A model generated the notes under the pieces. It ran no database searches and was not told where the DNA came from. It was given only the letters and a program-made list of their open reading frames with translations. 64,000 nucleotides of DNA from Rhodospirillales bacterium (GTDB lineage: Bacteria > Pseudomonadota > Alphaproteobacteria > Micavibrionales > Micavibrionaceae), in the NCBI GenBank assembly GCA_020638285.1, contig JACKIV010000002.1, positions 248,001 through 312,000 of the forward strand, read 5' to 3'. Position numbers and translations under genes: made by a program. Below are positions 41,341 to 50,302 of this stretch, in pieces (the first letter of the stretch is position 1; every line of letters begins with the position of its first letter).

Positions 41341-42927
41341 TTACATGAGGACGAGGGGCAGAGGGTTTTGTTTCGTGCCACCAGAATTCTGGTCGGCGGA
41401 CTGAGAAACCGGATCTTTATGATCGTAAATAACGTCCTGCCGCTGCTTTTCTGCTTCCTTGAAGTGGTTCAGGCCGGCCAGAACGGACTGAGCCTCCTGC
41501 GCATCCTCCGTCCGTCCTGCCGCCGCATCGGCTTTGGCTTTTGTGTCGTAATGGGCGTAAACCTTGTCGTAAAAATCCTTGTCCTGAAGGCGTTCCACAG
41601 CGGCCTGATCCGTTGTGTAAGGCCTCGAATCGTTCAGGATGGCCAATTCCGTCGAAAATCCGGATGATTGATCCTTTATGGCGGCGATGATGTCGGTCTG
41701 TTTTTGAACCAAGGGCGCAGTGTCCGCAGCAAGTTTTGCTTTTTCTGCCTGATAATCTTCTGCGCCTTGCTGCCAGGCCATCTTGAGCCCCAGTGCGGCT
41801 GCCGCCGGAATGGCTACGGGCGCGGAGCCCAGAACCATGGCGCCGCTCAGAGCATAATCTGCCGTGAGCATGCTTTTTCCTGCGGCCAGAGTCTTATCGC
41901 CAAGATCGCCTTCCGTTGAGGCCATGGCCTCAACCGGGGTAATGGCAAGGGAAGCATAGCCCAGGCCTTTGACAAATTTTCCGCCGGTATTCCACGCGCC
42001 TTTGAGGAAGGATGTTTCCTTCGCGGCGAGAGAAGCTTCATTGGCAGCAGCGCCCAGATCCTTGCCTGCGGCGCCCAGTTTACCAGCTGCCGGAGCGGCG
42101 GCGATTGGCTCCGGGGTTACCGGAACACGTGTTGCCATCGGGCGGGCGGGCGCGGTTTCGATTGTGGCGGCGGGTTTTGCGGCCGGTACGATCGGTTTTT
42201 CGACCGGGGCAGACGGGGCGTTGCGCGTGGCGCCTACGGGACGGTCTGCGGCACCTGTACGGGCCGAGGGGGCATAATCGGCTTTGATGTTCGGCGTGGC
42301 CGGGGTAATGGTTCGGGGCGTATGTGTCTCAACCCGCGTGGCCATCGGGCGCGGCGCAACGGCGCGGTCATAGGAGACTTTCAGGCCTTGTGCAAGACCT
42401 CCAAGGCCCAGAGCAGAGGCCACGCCGATTGCAACGCGCTCTCCCAGACCGTCTTCCGGTTTTTGGGCCGTTTGTTCGTCCGGACCTGACTGTTTTTCGG
42501 GGGCTTGATTCGTTTTTGGTTCTGCGGCGGCAGGTTTTGCGCCCTCTGCACCGATTTCCTGACCCTTGGGCGGGTGGATGTCTGTGCGGTATTGAAGGCG
42601 GTTGAGGCCAACATCCTGAAGGCTTTTCAGGGCCTGAGCGGCTTTCGGGTCTCCCTCCAAAGCGCTGAGCGTCTGATCCCCGGCCCAGCCATCGACCTTG
42701 ATTTTGGTGTCCGGGTGTGCGGTATTATGGGCCTGTTGCGTGGCGACAACCCAGCGGGTGAACAGCTCGTTTGTCTGTTCTCCCCAGACTCCGTCCGCCT
42801 TGAAATTCTTGAATTTCTCTAGTGCAGGATCGTTGGGGTTTCTGGCAACCCAATCCCGCAGGACATCCTGAATCGCGCCGACCTCTTTTTCGGCGTGGAG
42901 AACCGGATTTTTTCCTTTTGCGGCCAT
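41341..42927 (-). CDS. Signal-less protein with peptidoglycan-binding-like N-terminus
   Basis: The 528-residue protein has an N-terminal region (about 10-95) with two PG-binding-1-like corners, KADGVWGEQTNELF and KVDGWAGDQTLSAL. A long Ala/Pro-rich linker (about 120-290) contains a repeated PRPMATRV, followed by Ala/Gly-rich hydrophobic helices (about 300-390). A charged helical C-terminus completes it. No signal peptide is present. Together with the transglycosylase and M23 proteins it makes a third envelope-directed protein lacking a Sec signal. Secretion through the type IVB system is a hypothesis. It is divergent from gyrA. Confidence 0.55.
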   Translation of the reverse strand: MAAKGKNPVLHAEKEVGAIQDVLRDWVARNPNDPALEKFKNFKADGVWGEQTNELFTRWVVATQQAHNTAHPDTKIKVDGWAGDQTLSALEGDPKAAQALKSLQDVGLNRLQYRTDIHPPKGQEIGAEGAKPAAAEPKTNQAPEKQSGPDEQTAQKPEDGLGERVAIGVASALGLGGLAQGLKVSYDRAVAPRPMATRVETHTPRTITPATPNIKADYAPSARTGAADRPVGATRNAPSAPVEKPIVPAAKPAATIETAPARPMATRVPVTPEPIAAAPAAGKLGAAGKDLGAAANEASLAAKETSFLKGAWNTGGKFVKGLGYASLAITPVEAMASTEGDLGDKTLAAGKSMLTADYALSGAMVLGSAPVAIPAAAALGLKMAWQQGAEDYQAEKAKLAADTAPLVQKQTDIIAAIKDQSSGFSTELAILNDSRPYTTDQAAVERLQDKDFYDKVYAHYDTKAKADAAAGRTEDAQEAQSVLAGLNHFKEAEKQRQDVIYDHKDPVSQSADQNSGGTKQNPLPLVLM

Positions 42928-42991
42928 GGGTTTTTAGTCTTTCCCCGTTTTCCAATAATCTTGTTACAGCCCCATTCTAAGCGAAATGGCG

Positions 42992-43012
42992 GGGGAAAAA
43001 CAAATTTTCCCC
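42992..43012. repeat. Perfect inverted repeat upstream of gyrA
   Basis: GGGGAAAA and TTTTCCCC flank a five-base AT-rich loop in the 244-bp gap between the divergent PG-binding-like gene and gyrA. It could be an operator or the stem of a leader RNA. No T-run follows on the gyrA side. Confidence 0.4.
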
Positions 43013-43171
43013 GAAGAATATGTTTAACTATATGATATATAACAAAAACAACGAATTTAAGCTCTTCCTTGCTTCTGTTCTGCCTTGTCGCGTTTTTGCC
43101 GCGTCCCTTCCTTGTTTCCGGGCGGGAATCCTGCTAAACAGAAACCGCCCGTACAGGAAGCAGGATTGTTC

Positions 43172-45922
43172 ATGAGCGAAGTTATCCAGACCCCGCCCGA
43201 TATGCCGACCATCTCGCTTGAAGACGAGATGAAGAAATCCTACCTCGATTATGCGATGAGCGTGATCGTGGCGCGGGCCTTGCCCGATGCGCGGGACGGT
43301 CTGAAGCCCGTTCACCGGCGCATTCTGTACGCCATGCGCGAGGGCGGGTACACATCGGACAAGCCTTATCGCAAATCCGCCCGCATCGTCGGGGACGTCA
43401 TGGGACAATATCACCCCCATGGCGATTCCGCGATTTATGACTCCCTTGTGCGGATGGCGCAGGATTTCTCGCTGCGGCTTTTGCTTGTGGACGGCCAGGG
43501 GAATTTCGGCTCCATGGACGGCGACCCGCCTGCGGCCATGCGCTATACCGAGGCGCGTCTGGCCAAGGCTGCCGAAGCCATGCTGGACGATATCGACAAG
43601 GATACGGTCGATTTCCAGCCAAATTATGACGAATCGACGACCGAGCCCTGCGTTCTGCCTTCGCGCATTCCGAATCTGCTCGTCAATGGCGCGGGCGGGA
43701 TTGCTGTCGGGATGGCCACGAACATTCCGCCGCACAACCTGAACGAAGTGATTGATGCGTGCTGCGCCTTTGTCGATAACCCGGAGATTTCGAACGAGGA
43801 ACTTATAACGTTCATTCCCGGCCCTGACTTTCCCACGGGCGGCCAGATTCTGGGGCGCAACGGGATTCGTTCGGCCTATATGACCGGAAATGGCTCTGTG
43901 ACCGTCCGGGCAAAGACCTCCATTGAGATGATTCGCGAAAAACGTGAGGCCATCATCGTTCACGAAATTCCCTATCAGGTGAACAAGGGACGGTTGCTGG
44001 AGCGGCTGGGCGAGGTTGCGCGGGAAAAAATCGTGGAGGGAATCGCGGAAGTGCGCGACGAATCCGACCGTGACGGGGTGCGGATCGTCATCGAGCTGCG
44101 GCGCGAGGCTGTGGCGGATGTGGTGCTCAACCAGCTGTTCCGCCACACGGCGCTTCAGACCTCGTTTGGATGCAACATGGTGGCGCTCGACCACGGACGT
44201 CCGCGCACGATGCTGCTGCGCGATATGATCGTGGCGTTTATCAAATTCCGGGAAGAGGTTATCGCCCGCCGGACGGCCTTTGAACTGGGCAAGGCCCGCG
44301 ACCGCGCCCATGTTCTGGCCGGGCTGGCCATTGCCGTTGCCAATATCGACGAGGTGATCGCCCTGATTCGCCGGGCGAAAGACCCGAACGAGGCGCGCGA
44401 GGGGCTCATGGCCCGCAACTGGCCCGCGCGGGATGTGGCGCCGCTCATTGCGCTTATTGACGATCCGGAGTATCCGGTCCTTGAGGACGGGACATATAAG
44501 ATGTCCGAGGCGCAGGCCAAAGCCATTCTGGATCTGCGTCTGCACCGCCTGACGGGGCTGGAGCGAGACAAGATCGGCGAGGAACTGCGCGGGATTGCGG
44601 CGAAAATCACCGAATATCTGGCGATTCTGGCGAGCCGGGAGCGGCTTTTGGAGGTTCTGCGGGCCGAGCTTCTGGAAATGAAAGAAAAATTCGGCACGCC
44701 CCGGCGGACCGAGCTGGTGGACTCGGAATTCGAGGCGGATATCGAGGCGCTCATCCAGCGCGAGGATATGGTTGTCACCATCACGCACGGCGGTTATGTC
44801 AAGCGCGTGCCTCTGGCCACCTATCGGGCCCAGCGACGCGGCGGCAAGGGCCGGGCGGGTATGCAGACCAAGGAAGAGGATTTCGTCTCGGAATTGTTTA
44901 TCGCCTCGACCCACACGCCGATTCTATTTTTCACCACGCGGGGGGTTGTTTTCAAGCTCAAGGTCTGGCAACTGCCGCTCGGCACGCCCCAGGCGCGCGG
45001 CAAGGCCATGGTCAATATCCTGCCGCTTCAGCCCGGGGAGACGATTTCCGTCGTCATGCGTCTGCCTGAGGATGAGGCCGCGTGGGAAAATCTGGATGTC
45101 ATGTTCGCCACGTCCGAGGGCGGCGTACGGCGCAACCGTCTGTCCGACTTTGGCAATATCCGCTCTAACGGCCTGATCGCCATGAAGCTGGAGGGGGAGG
45201 AGCAACTCGTCTCTGTCAAAATATGTAAAGATGACGAGGATGTCATGCTTGCCACCCGTCTGGGCAAGGCAATTCGGTTCCCCGTGTCCGATGTGCGCGT
45301 GTTTTCGGGGCGGACCTCCACGGGGGTGCGGGGGGTCAAGCTTGCAACGGGCAAGGAGGACGCCGTCATTTCCATGTCGATCCTGCGCCATGTTGAGGCA
45401 AGCGCGGAAGAGCGCGCGGCTTATCTGAAGCGCGCGGCGAGGCTGCGCGGCGTTGAGGAGGATTCTACGGAAATTCAATCCGGTGGAGATGAGGACGCAG
45501 AGACCGCCGTCGCGATTGAGTTGTCCGAGGACCGATTCCGCGAACTGGCCGCGCGCGAGCAGTTTTTGCTGACCGCGACATCGGGCGGATTTGGAAAACG
45601 CACGTCGGCCTATGAATATCGCCTGTCCGGACGCGGGGGGCAGGGCGTGGCGAATATGGGCCTGACGAAGAAAAACGGCGGCGAGGTTGTGGCGACATTT
45701 CCGGTGACGGACGATCATCACCTGATGCTTGTGACCGATGGCGGCCAGCTCATTCGCATTCCCGCGCGCGATATTCGTCTGACCGGGCGGGGCGCGCAGG
45801 GTGTAACGCTGTTCCGCGTGGGCGAGGGCGAGAAAGTCGTCTCGGTCGCCTGGCTGGTGGAAGACTCGGAAGAATCGGATGATGTTGCAGGCGATGTAAG
45901 CACTGATTCTGTGGGCGAATAA
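43172..45922 (+). CDS. gyrA: DNA gyrase subunit A
   Basis: The 916-residue protein has the winged-helix/tower domain with catalytic Tyr 125 (AMRYTEARL) and a C-terminal pinwheel domain carrying the GyrA box (QRRGGKG), which separates GyrA from ParC. GyrA cuts and rejoins DNA while GyrB hydrolyses ATP, giving negative supercoils. The quinolone region reads GQYHPHGDSAIYD with Ser 86 and Asp 90 (E. coli 83/87), the susceptible type. AGGAAGCAGGA precedes ATG 43172. parE follows 74 bp downstream on the same strand, an unusual pairing. Confidence 0.95.
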   Translation: MSEVIQTPPDMPTISLEDEMKKSYLDYAMSVIVARALPDARDGLKPVHRRILYAMREGGYTSDKPYRKSARIVGDVMGQYHPHGDSAIYDSLVRMAQDFSLRLLLVDGQGNFGSMDGDPPAAMRYTEARLAKAAEAMLDDIDKDTVDFQPNYDESTTEPCVLPSRIPNLLVNGAGGIAVGMATNIPPHNLNEVIDACCAFVDNPEISNEELITFIPGPDFPTGGQILGRNGIRSAYMTGNGSVTVRAKTSIEMIREKREAIIVHEIPYQVNKGRLLERLGEVAREKIVEGIAEVRDESDRDGVRIVIELRREAVADVVLNQLFRHTALQTSFGCNMVALDHGRPRTMLLRDMIVAFIKFREEVIARRTAFELGKARDRAHVLAGLAIAVANIDEVIALIRRAKDPNEAREGLMARNWPARDVAPLIALIDDPEYPVLEDGTYKMSEAQAKAILDLRLHRLTGLERDKIGEELRGIAAKITEYLAILASRERLLEVLRAELLEMKEKFGTPRRTELVDSEFEADIEALIQREDMVVTITHGGYVKRVPLATYRAQRRGGKGRAGMQTKEEDFVSELFIASTHTPILFFTTRGVVFKLKVWQLPLGTPQARGKAMVNILPLQPGETISVVMRLPEDEAAWENLDVMFATSEGGVRRNRLSDFGNIRSNGLIAMKLEGEEQLVSVKICKDDEDVMLATRLGKAIRFPVSDVRVFSGRTSTGVRGVKLATGKEDAVISMSILRHVEASAEERAAYLKRAARLRGVEEDSTEIQSGGDEDAETAVAIELSEDRFRELAAREQFLLTATSGGFGKRTSAYEYRLSGRGGQGVANMGLTKKNGGEVVATFPVTDDHHLMLVTDGGQLIRIPARDIRLTGRGAQGVTLFRVGEGEKVVSVAWLVEDSEESDDVAGDVSTDSVGE

Positions 45923-45996
45923 GATCTTGATTTCGTTGTGGCCTTTGTGTGCGCCGTGTTTCAAAACATTCTGGTGAAAAAAAGAGCTCTGTAAAT

Positions 45997-48015
45997 ATGG
46001 CCGATTTATTCAGCACCGCAAAGCCCCGTAAATCTTCCTCTTCCCAGACGTACGATGCGGCGGATATCGAGGTTCTGGAAGGACTGGAGCCTGTCCGCAA
46101 GCGCCCCGGCATGTATATCGGCGGGACGGACGAGCGCGCGCTGCATCACCTTGTGGGCGAGATTCTGGATAATGCGATGGACGAGGCCGTGGCGGGTCAT
46201 GCGGATCGCATCGGTTTTTCTCTCGGGACCGGGAATATCGTCACTGTTACGGATAACGGGCGGGGAATTCCGGTCGATCATCACCCGAAATTTCCGAAAA
46301 AATCGGCGCTTGAGGTCATTCTGACCACGCTCCATTCGGGCGGAAAATTCTCCGGCAAGGCTTATGCGACCTCCGGCGGGCTGCATGGCGTGGGGATTTC
46401 CGTGGTCAATGCCTTGTCCGACGACATGTCCGTCGAGGTCGCCCGTGAAGGAAAGCTGTATCGCCAGACCTATGCGCGGGGGCTTGCGACTTCAAAACTG
46501 GAATCCCTGGGGGCGGTCAAGGGGCGCAAGGGGACGACGGTGCAGTTCCACCCGGACCCGGAAATTTTCGGCGAAAGCGCCGCGTTCAAACCGGCCTGGC
46601 TTTACCATATGGCGCGGTCCAAGGCCTATCTGTTTCGCGGGGTTCAGATTCACTGGTCCTGCGATCCGGCTCTTTTGAAATCCGAAAAATCCATTCCGGA
46701 AAACGAAATCATTCATTTTCCCAATGGTTTGCTTGACTTTCTTGAGTCCGAGCTTGAAGGGCGTCCGGCCTTCACCCCGCGCGCATTTCATGGTCAGGCA
46801 AACCTGCCCGATTCGGCGGGCCGGATCGAATACGCCATTTCCTGGCCCGAGGATGGCGACGGGTTCATCCATTCTTATTGCAATACGATTCCCACCTCGC
46901 AAGGGGGCACGCATGAAACGGGGCTGCGCGCGGCCCTGACCCGGTCGCTGCGCGGGTATGGCGAGATGACTGGAAACCGGCGCGCGGCGGCCATTACCGC
47001 CGAAGACGTGATGTCCGGCGCGGCGGCCTTGTTGTCCGTTTTTATCCGCGAGCCGCAGTTTCAGGGCCAGACCAAGGAAAAACTGACCAACACCGAAGCT
47101 GCGAAATGGGTCGATACTGCCATCAAGGACCTGTTCGACCACTTTTTGTCTTCCGACCCCGCCGGGGCCAAAATCCTGCTGGATTCGATCATCGACAAGG
47201 CCGAAGAGCGGGCGCGGCGCAAGGAAGACAAGACTCTGGCCCGGAAATCGGCGACGCGCCGCCTGCGCCTGCCCGGAAAACTGGCCGATTGCAGCCGGTC
47301 CGAGTCCTCGGGAACGGAGCTGTTCATCGTCGAAGGAGACTCGGCGGGCGGGTCGGCCAAGCAGGGGCGCAACCGCGAGACTCAGGCCATTCTCCCCTTG
47401 CGGGGGAAGATCCTGAACGTGGTCAGTGCTACGGCGGACAAAATCCGGGCCAATCAGGAGATTCAGGATCTGATTCTGGCCCTCGGGTCCGGCGCGGGCA
47501 AGGATTTTTCTCTGGACGCCCTGCGGTACGAACGTATTATCATTATGACAGACGCGGATGTGGACGGGGCGCATATCGCTTCGCTCCTGATTACGTTTTT
47601 CTATACCCATATGCGCGAGATGATCGACCGGGGGCACCTGTATCTGGCCCAGCCGCCGCTCTATCGCCTGACGGGGGGCAGTGTCACCGCCTATGCCCGG
47701 GACGACGCGCACAAGGACCAGATTCTGAAAACAACCTTCAAGGGCAAGACCAAGGTTGATATCAGCCGGTTCAAAGGTTTGGGCGAAATGCCGGCGGTCC
47801 AGCTCCGCGAGACGACCATGAACCCGATGACCCGCACCCTGATCCGGGTCACGACGGATCATGCGCAGGATTTAAGCCGTGTTGTAACGGCCGGAAACGG
47901 AAAGGAAAAATCAGAAACGGACGATCTGGTGGATCGGCTCATGGGCCGCAACGCCGAGGCCCGTTTCCGGTTCATTCAGGATCATGCGGCCTTCGTTCAG
48001 GAGGTGGATATCTGA
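45997..48015 (+). CDS. parE: DNA topoisomerase IV subunit B
   Basis: The 672-residue GHKL ATPase/TOPRIM protein has NAMDEAVAGHAD, DNGRGIPV and GGLHGVGISVVNAL (ATP site), then LADCSRSESSGTELFIVEGDSAGGSAKQ, and MTDADVDGAHI (TOPRIM). ParE is preferred to GyrB because it begins MADLF, lacks the GyrB-type C-terminal ending, and ends in FIQDHAAFVQEVDI like alphaproteobacterial ParE. It decatenates sister chromosomes with ParC, which is not in the window. The start at 45997 fits the conserved N-terminus. It converges with nadE. Confidence 0.9.
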   Translation: MADLFSTAKPRKSSSSQTYDAADIEVLEGLEPVRKRPGMYIGGTDERALHHLVGEILDNAMDEAVAGHADRIGFSLGTGNIVTVTDNGRGIPVDHHPKFPKKSALEVILTTLHSGGKFSGKAYATSGGLHGVGISVVNALSDDMSVEVAREGKLYRQTYARGLATSKLESLGAVKGRKGTTVQFHPDPEIFGESAAFKPAWLYHMARSKAYLFRGVQIHWSCDPALLKSEKSIPENEIIHFPNGLLDFLESELEGRPAFTPRAFHGQANLPDSAGRIEYAISWPEDGDGFIHSYCNTIPTSQGGTHETGLRAALTRSLRGYGEMTGNRRAAAITAEDVMSGAAALLSVFIREPQFQGQTKEKLTNTEAAKWVDTAIKDLFDHFLSSDPAGAKILLDSIIDKAEERARRKEDKTLARKSATRRLRLPGKLADCSRSESSGTELFIVEGDSAGGSAKQGRNRETQAILPLRGKILNVVSATADKIRANQEIQDLILALGSGAGKDFSLDALRYERIIIMTDADVDGAHIASLLITFFYTHMREMIDRGHLYLAQPPLYRLTGGSVTAYARDDAHKDQILKTTFKGKTKVDISRFKGLGEMPAVQLRETTMNPMTRTLIRVTTDHAQDLSRVVTAGNGKEKSETDDLVDRLMGRNAEARFRFIQDHAAFVQEVDI

Positions 48016-48025
48016 TTTTTCGTGC

Positions 48026-49696
48026 CTAACGAGTGGCAATAACTTTCGTAAAATGATTGGTGATCGGGTATCGTCGGTCGCGACCAAAGGCGCGGGCGGT
48101 GATCTTGATTCCCGGTGGGGCCTGACGGCGCTTGTACTCCGCCGCATCCAGCATTTTCCAAACCTTTTCAACCGTTTCCGGATCATGTCCCCGCGCCACA
48201 ATATCCGGTAGGCCCAGATCGGACTCAATCAAGGCCGCCAGAATATCGTCAAGCGTGTCATAAGGCGGCAGGCTGTCCTGATCCGTCTGATTGGGCTTGA
48301 GTTCCGCTGTCGGGGCTTTGGTCAGAATGCGTGCGGCTATGACCGGGCCGCGTGGTCCGTGTCCGCCGTCCGGCACGTTTTCGTTGCGCCAGCGCGCCAG
48401 CGCATAGACCTGCGTTTTATACAGATCTTTCAGCGGATTGAACCCGCCGCACATATCGCCATAGAGCGTCGCGTACCCCACCGCCATTTCCGACTTGTTC
48501 CCGGTAGACAGGACCAGAGCGCCGGTCGCGTTGGACAGGGTCATGAGGATCAGGCCCCGGCATCGTGGCTGGATATTTTCATGTGTTACGGACGGCGTTC
48601 CGGGCTCGAAATGCGGCTTGAGGATTGCGCCGAAAGCCTGCATTGGAAGATCAATGGGAACCGTGTCCATTCGCACGCCCAAGGCCTGCGCCACGCTTTG
48701 CGCATCGCTCAGACTGTCCTGCGAGGTATAGGGCGAGGGCATCATGACGCATCGCACGCGCCGTGGCCCAAGAGCGTCGACCGCAAGAGCGGCACACAGT
48801 GCGCTGTCGATCCCACCCGAAAGGCCAATCAGAACCCCGGGAAATCCGTTTTTCTCAACGTAATCGCGCAGACCCAGAACAAGAGCCTGCCAGACTGCCG
48901 CCGGGCCTTCCTTGCGCGCGGGTGTGTCCGGGCCGCCGATGAGCCACGCGCCCCCCGTGTGCCTTTCAAAGGTCAGGCTGTGGACACACTCCGTAAATTC
49001 GGGAGCCTGAAAGACAACCGATCCGGCTTCGTTCATCACAAAGGACGCACCGTCGAAAATCAGTTCGTCCTGTCCTCCGACCTGATTGACATACACCAAA
49101 GGCAAGTCCGTGTCTCTCACGCGCCGGACGGCATGGTCCTTGCGGAGGGAATCCTTGTCCATGTCCCACGGTGAGGCATTGACCGAAACCAGAATATCTG
49201 CGCCCAGTTTTTTCATATGCGCGGAAACGTCCGGGTGCCACATATCTTCACAGATCATCAGACCGATCTTGTGGTCGCCCAGTTCGACAGGCGCGGGCAG
49301 GGGACCCGGGGCAAAGACCCGCGATTCGTCGAAGACCCCGTAATCGGGCAGATGGTGCTTGGTTCGTGTGGCAATGATCCGTCCGTGTCCAATGACATAA
49401 ACGCCGTTGAACACCCGTCCTCGCATGCGCAAGGGGGCAGGCAGAATCAGAATTTCGGCGCGGGTATTGCTTTCTTCTGTGATGGCGCGGATGTGTTCAT
49501 CGATTTTACTCAGGAAAAATGGCTTTGAAACAAGATCTTCAGGCGGGTATCCGCATACAGCCAGTTCAGGAAAAATCACCAGTCCACCGGACACGGACGC
49601 GCTGTCCCGGATTTTCCGGATCCTGGCCATATTATAGGACAAATCGCCCACAATCGGGTTGATCTGGGCGATGGTGATGTGCAGCGGTGCGGTCAT
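48026..49696 (-). CDS. nadE: Glutamine-dependent NAD+ synthetase
   Basis: The 556-residue two-domain enzyme amidates deamido-NAD. The N-terminal nitrilase-type glutaminase has the Glu-Lys-Cys triad at E44 (FPEL), K113 (TKHHLPDYG) and C149 (MICED). The C-terminal synthetase has the PP-loop SGGIDSA at 292-298 and a STGNKSEMAVGYAT segment. The length fits the glutamine-using alphaproteobacterial form. It is cytosolic and convergent with parE. Confidence 0.94.
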   Translation of the reverse strand: MTAPLHITIAQINPIVGDLSYNMARIRKIRDSASVSGGLVIFPELAVCGYPPEDLVSKPFFLSKIDEHIRAITEESNTRAEILILPAPLRMRGRVFNGVYVIGHGRIIATRTKHHLPDYGVFDESRVFAPGPLPAPVELGDHKIGLMICEDMWHPDVSAHMKKLGADILVSVNASPWDMDKDSLRKDHAVRRVRDTDLPLVYVNQVGGQDELIFDGASFVMNEAGSVVFQAPEFTECVHSLTFERHTGGAWLIGGPDTPARKEGPAAVWQALVLGLRDYVEKNGFPGVLIGLSGGIDSALCAALAVDALGPRRVRCVMMPSPYTSQDSLSDAQSVAQALGVRMDTVPIDLPMQAFGAILKPHFEPGTPSVTHENIQPRCRGLILMTLSNATGALVLSTGNKSEMAVGYATLYGDMCGGFNPLKDLYKTQVYALARWRNENVPDGGHGPRGPVIAARILTKAPTAELKPNQTDQDSLPPYDTLDDILAALIESDLGLPDIVARGHDPETVEKVWKMLDAAEYKRRQAPPGIKITARAFGRDRRYPITNHFTKVIATR

Positions 49697-49790
49697 GACG
49701 CGGTCCTCCCCATTCTTCCTACAACAAAGTGCGCTTTTCGCAAAGGTCGAAAGGCGGACTGGAAAAAATGCGGGCAGGTCTTCGGCGCGT

Positions 49791-50027
49791 TTATTCGCCC
49801 CGGTGTGCGCTGACGGAATAACCGCCGCTGAGCCAGGCGATGATTTCGTCTTTCTCGCGCAACTTTTCGGCGAGGACCTTGTTGGTGTGGCGGAGCGCCT
49901 GTGCGGTCGCTGCCATGCTCAGTTTCTCCAGAGCTTCGCTTTCTGCTTCGTCCTTCTGGAACAGGCAGAAAAGAAAGTCATTATCGTTTCCGGATGTCCG
50001 GGGGTCAATCTCATTAAATCTGTTCAT
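49791..50027 (-). CDS. Small helical protein of unknown function
   Basis: This 78-residue protein has an optimal ribosome site (AAGGAGG, six bases before ATG 50027), which argues that it is real. It has a polar N-terminus (MNRFNEIDPRTSGNDNDF) and a helical heptad-like stretch (about 24-65, ALEKLSMAATAQALRHTNKV then LAEKLREKDEIIAWL). No family is recognised. Neighbours are nadE downstream and kdsD upstream, both on the same strand. Confidence 0.6.
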   Translation of the reverse strand: MNRFNEIDPRTSGNDNDFLFCLFQKDEAESEALEKLSMAATAQALRHTNKVLAEKLREKDEIIAWLSGGYSVSAHRGE

Positions 50028-50248
50028 GACAGGCCTCCTTATATAAGTCTGGATGGTTTTTCAAAACAATAAAACGCTGGAATGGACTCTGAAGATCAAG
50101 GGGCTGCAAAGACGCGTACGTCCCCGGAAAGTCGCCCCGATAGAAGAAGACTCTTTTGTACGCAGGCAAAAGGAATATAAGGGGAGATATTACTCCTGTT
50201 TTTCTTGTTTGTGTAGAAAAAATTGTGGATAAAATTTATGGGTGGAGT

Positions 50249-50269
50249 CTGTAAAATGATTTTTTACAG
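50249..50269. repeat. Inverted repeat in the kdsD downstream gap
   Basis: CTGTAAAA and TTTTACAG flank TGATT. It lies in the 275-bp AT-rich space between kdsD (stop at 50303) and the 78-residue protein gene. It could be an operator for the small gene. The rest of this gap shows no coding potential; a GC-rich patch at 50099-50140 might belong to a small RNA but nothing firm can be said. Confidence 0.35.
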
Positions 50270-50302
50270 AATATTGTTTCTTCGGCAGAGGGAACAAGAC
50301 GG

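Noticed and set aside
43028..44914. A 628-codon minus-strand frame opposite gyrA
   Set aside because: It mirrors gyrA and is rich in Arg/His/Gln; no ribosome site or domain was found.
45997..48015. Calling the gene after gyrA gyrB
   Set aside because: N-terminus MADLF and the C-terminal FIQDHAAFVQEVDI ending fit ParE of alphaproteobacteria.
50099..50140. Small RNA in the GC-rich patch downstream of kdsD
   Set aside because: No stable hairpin with a T-run and no match to a known RNA family could be seen.
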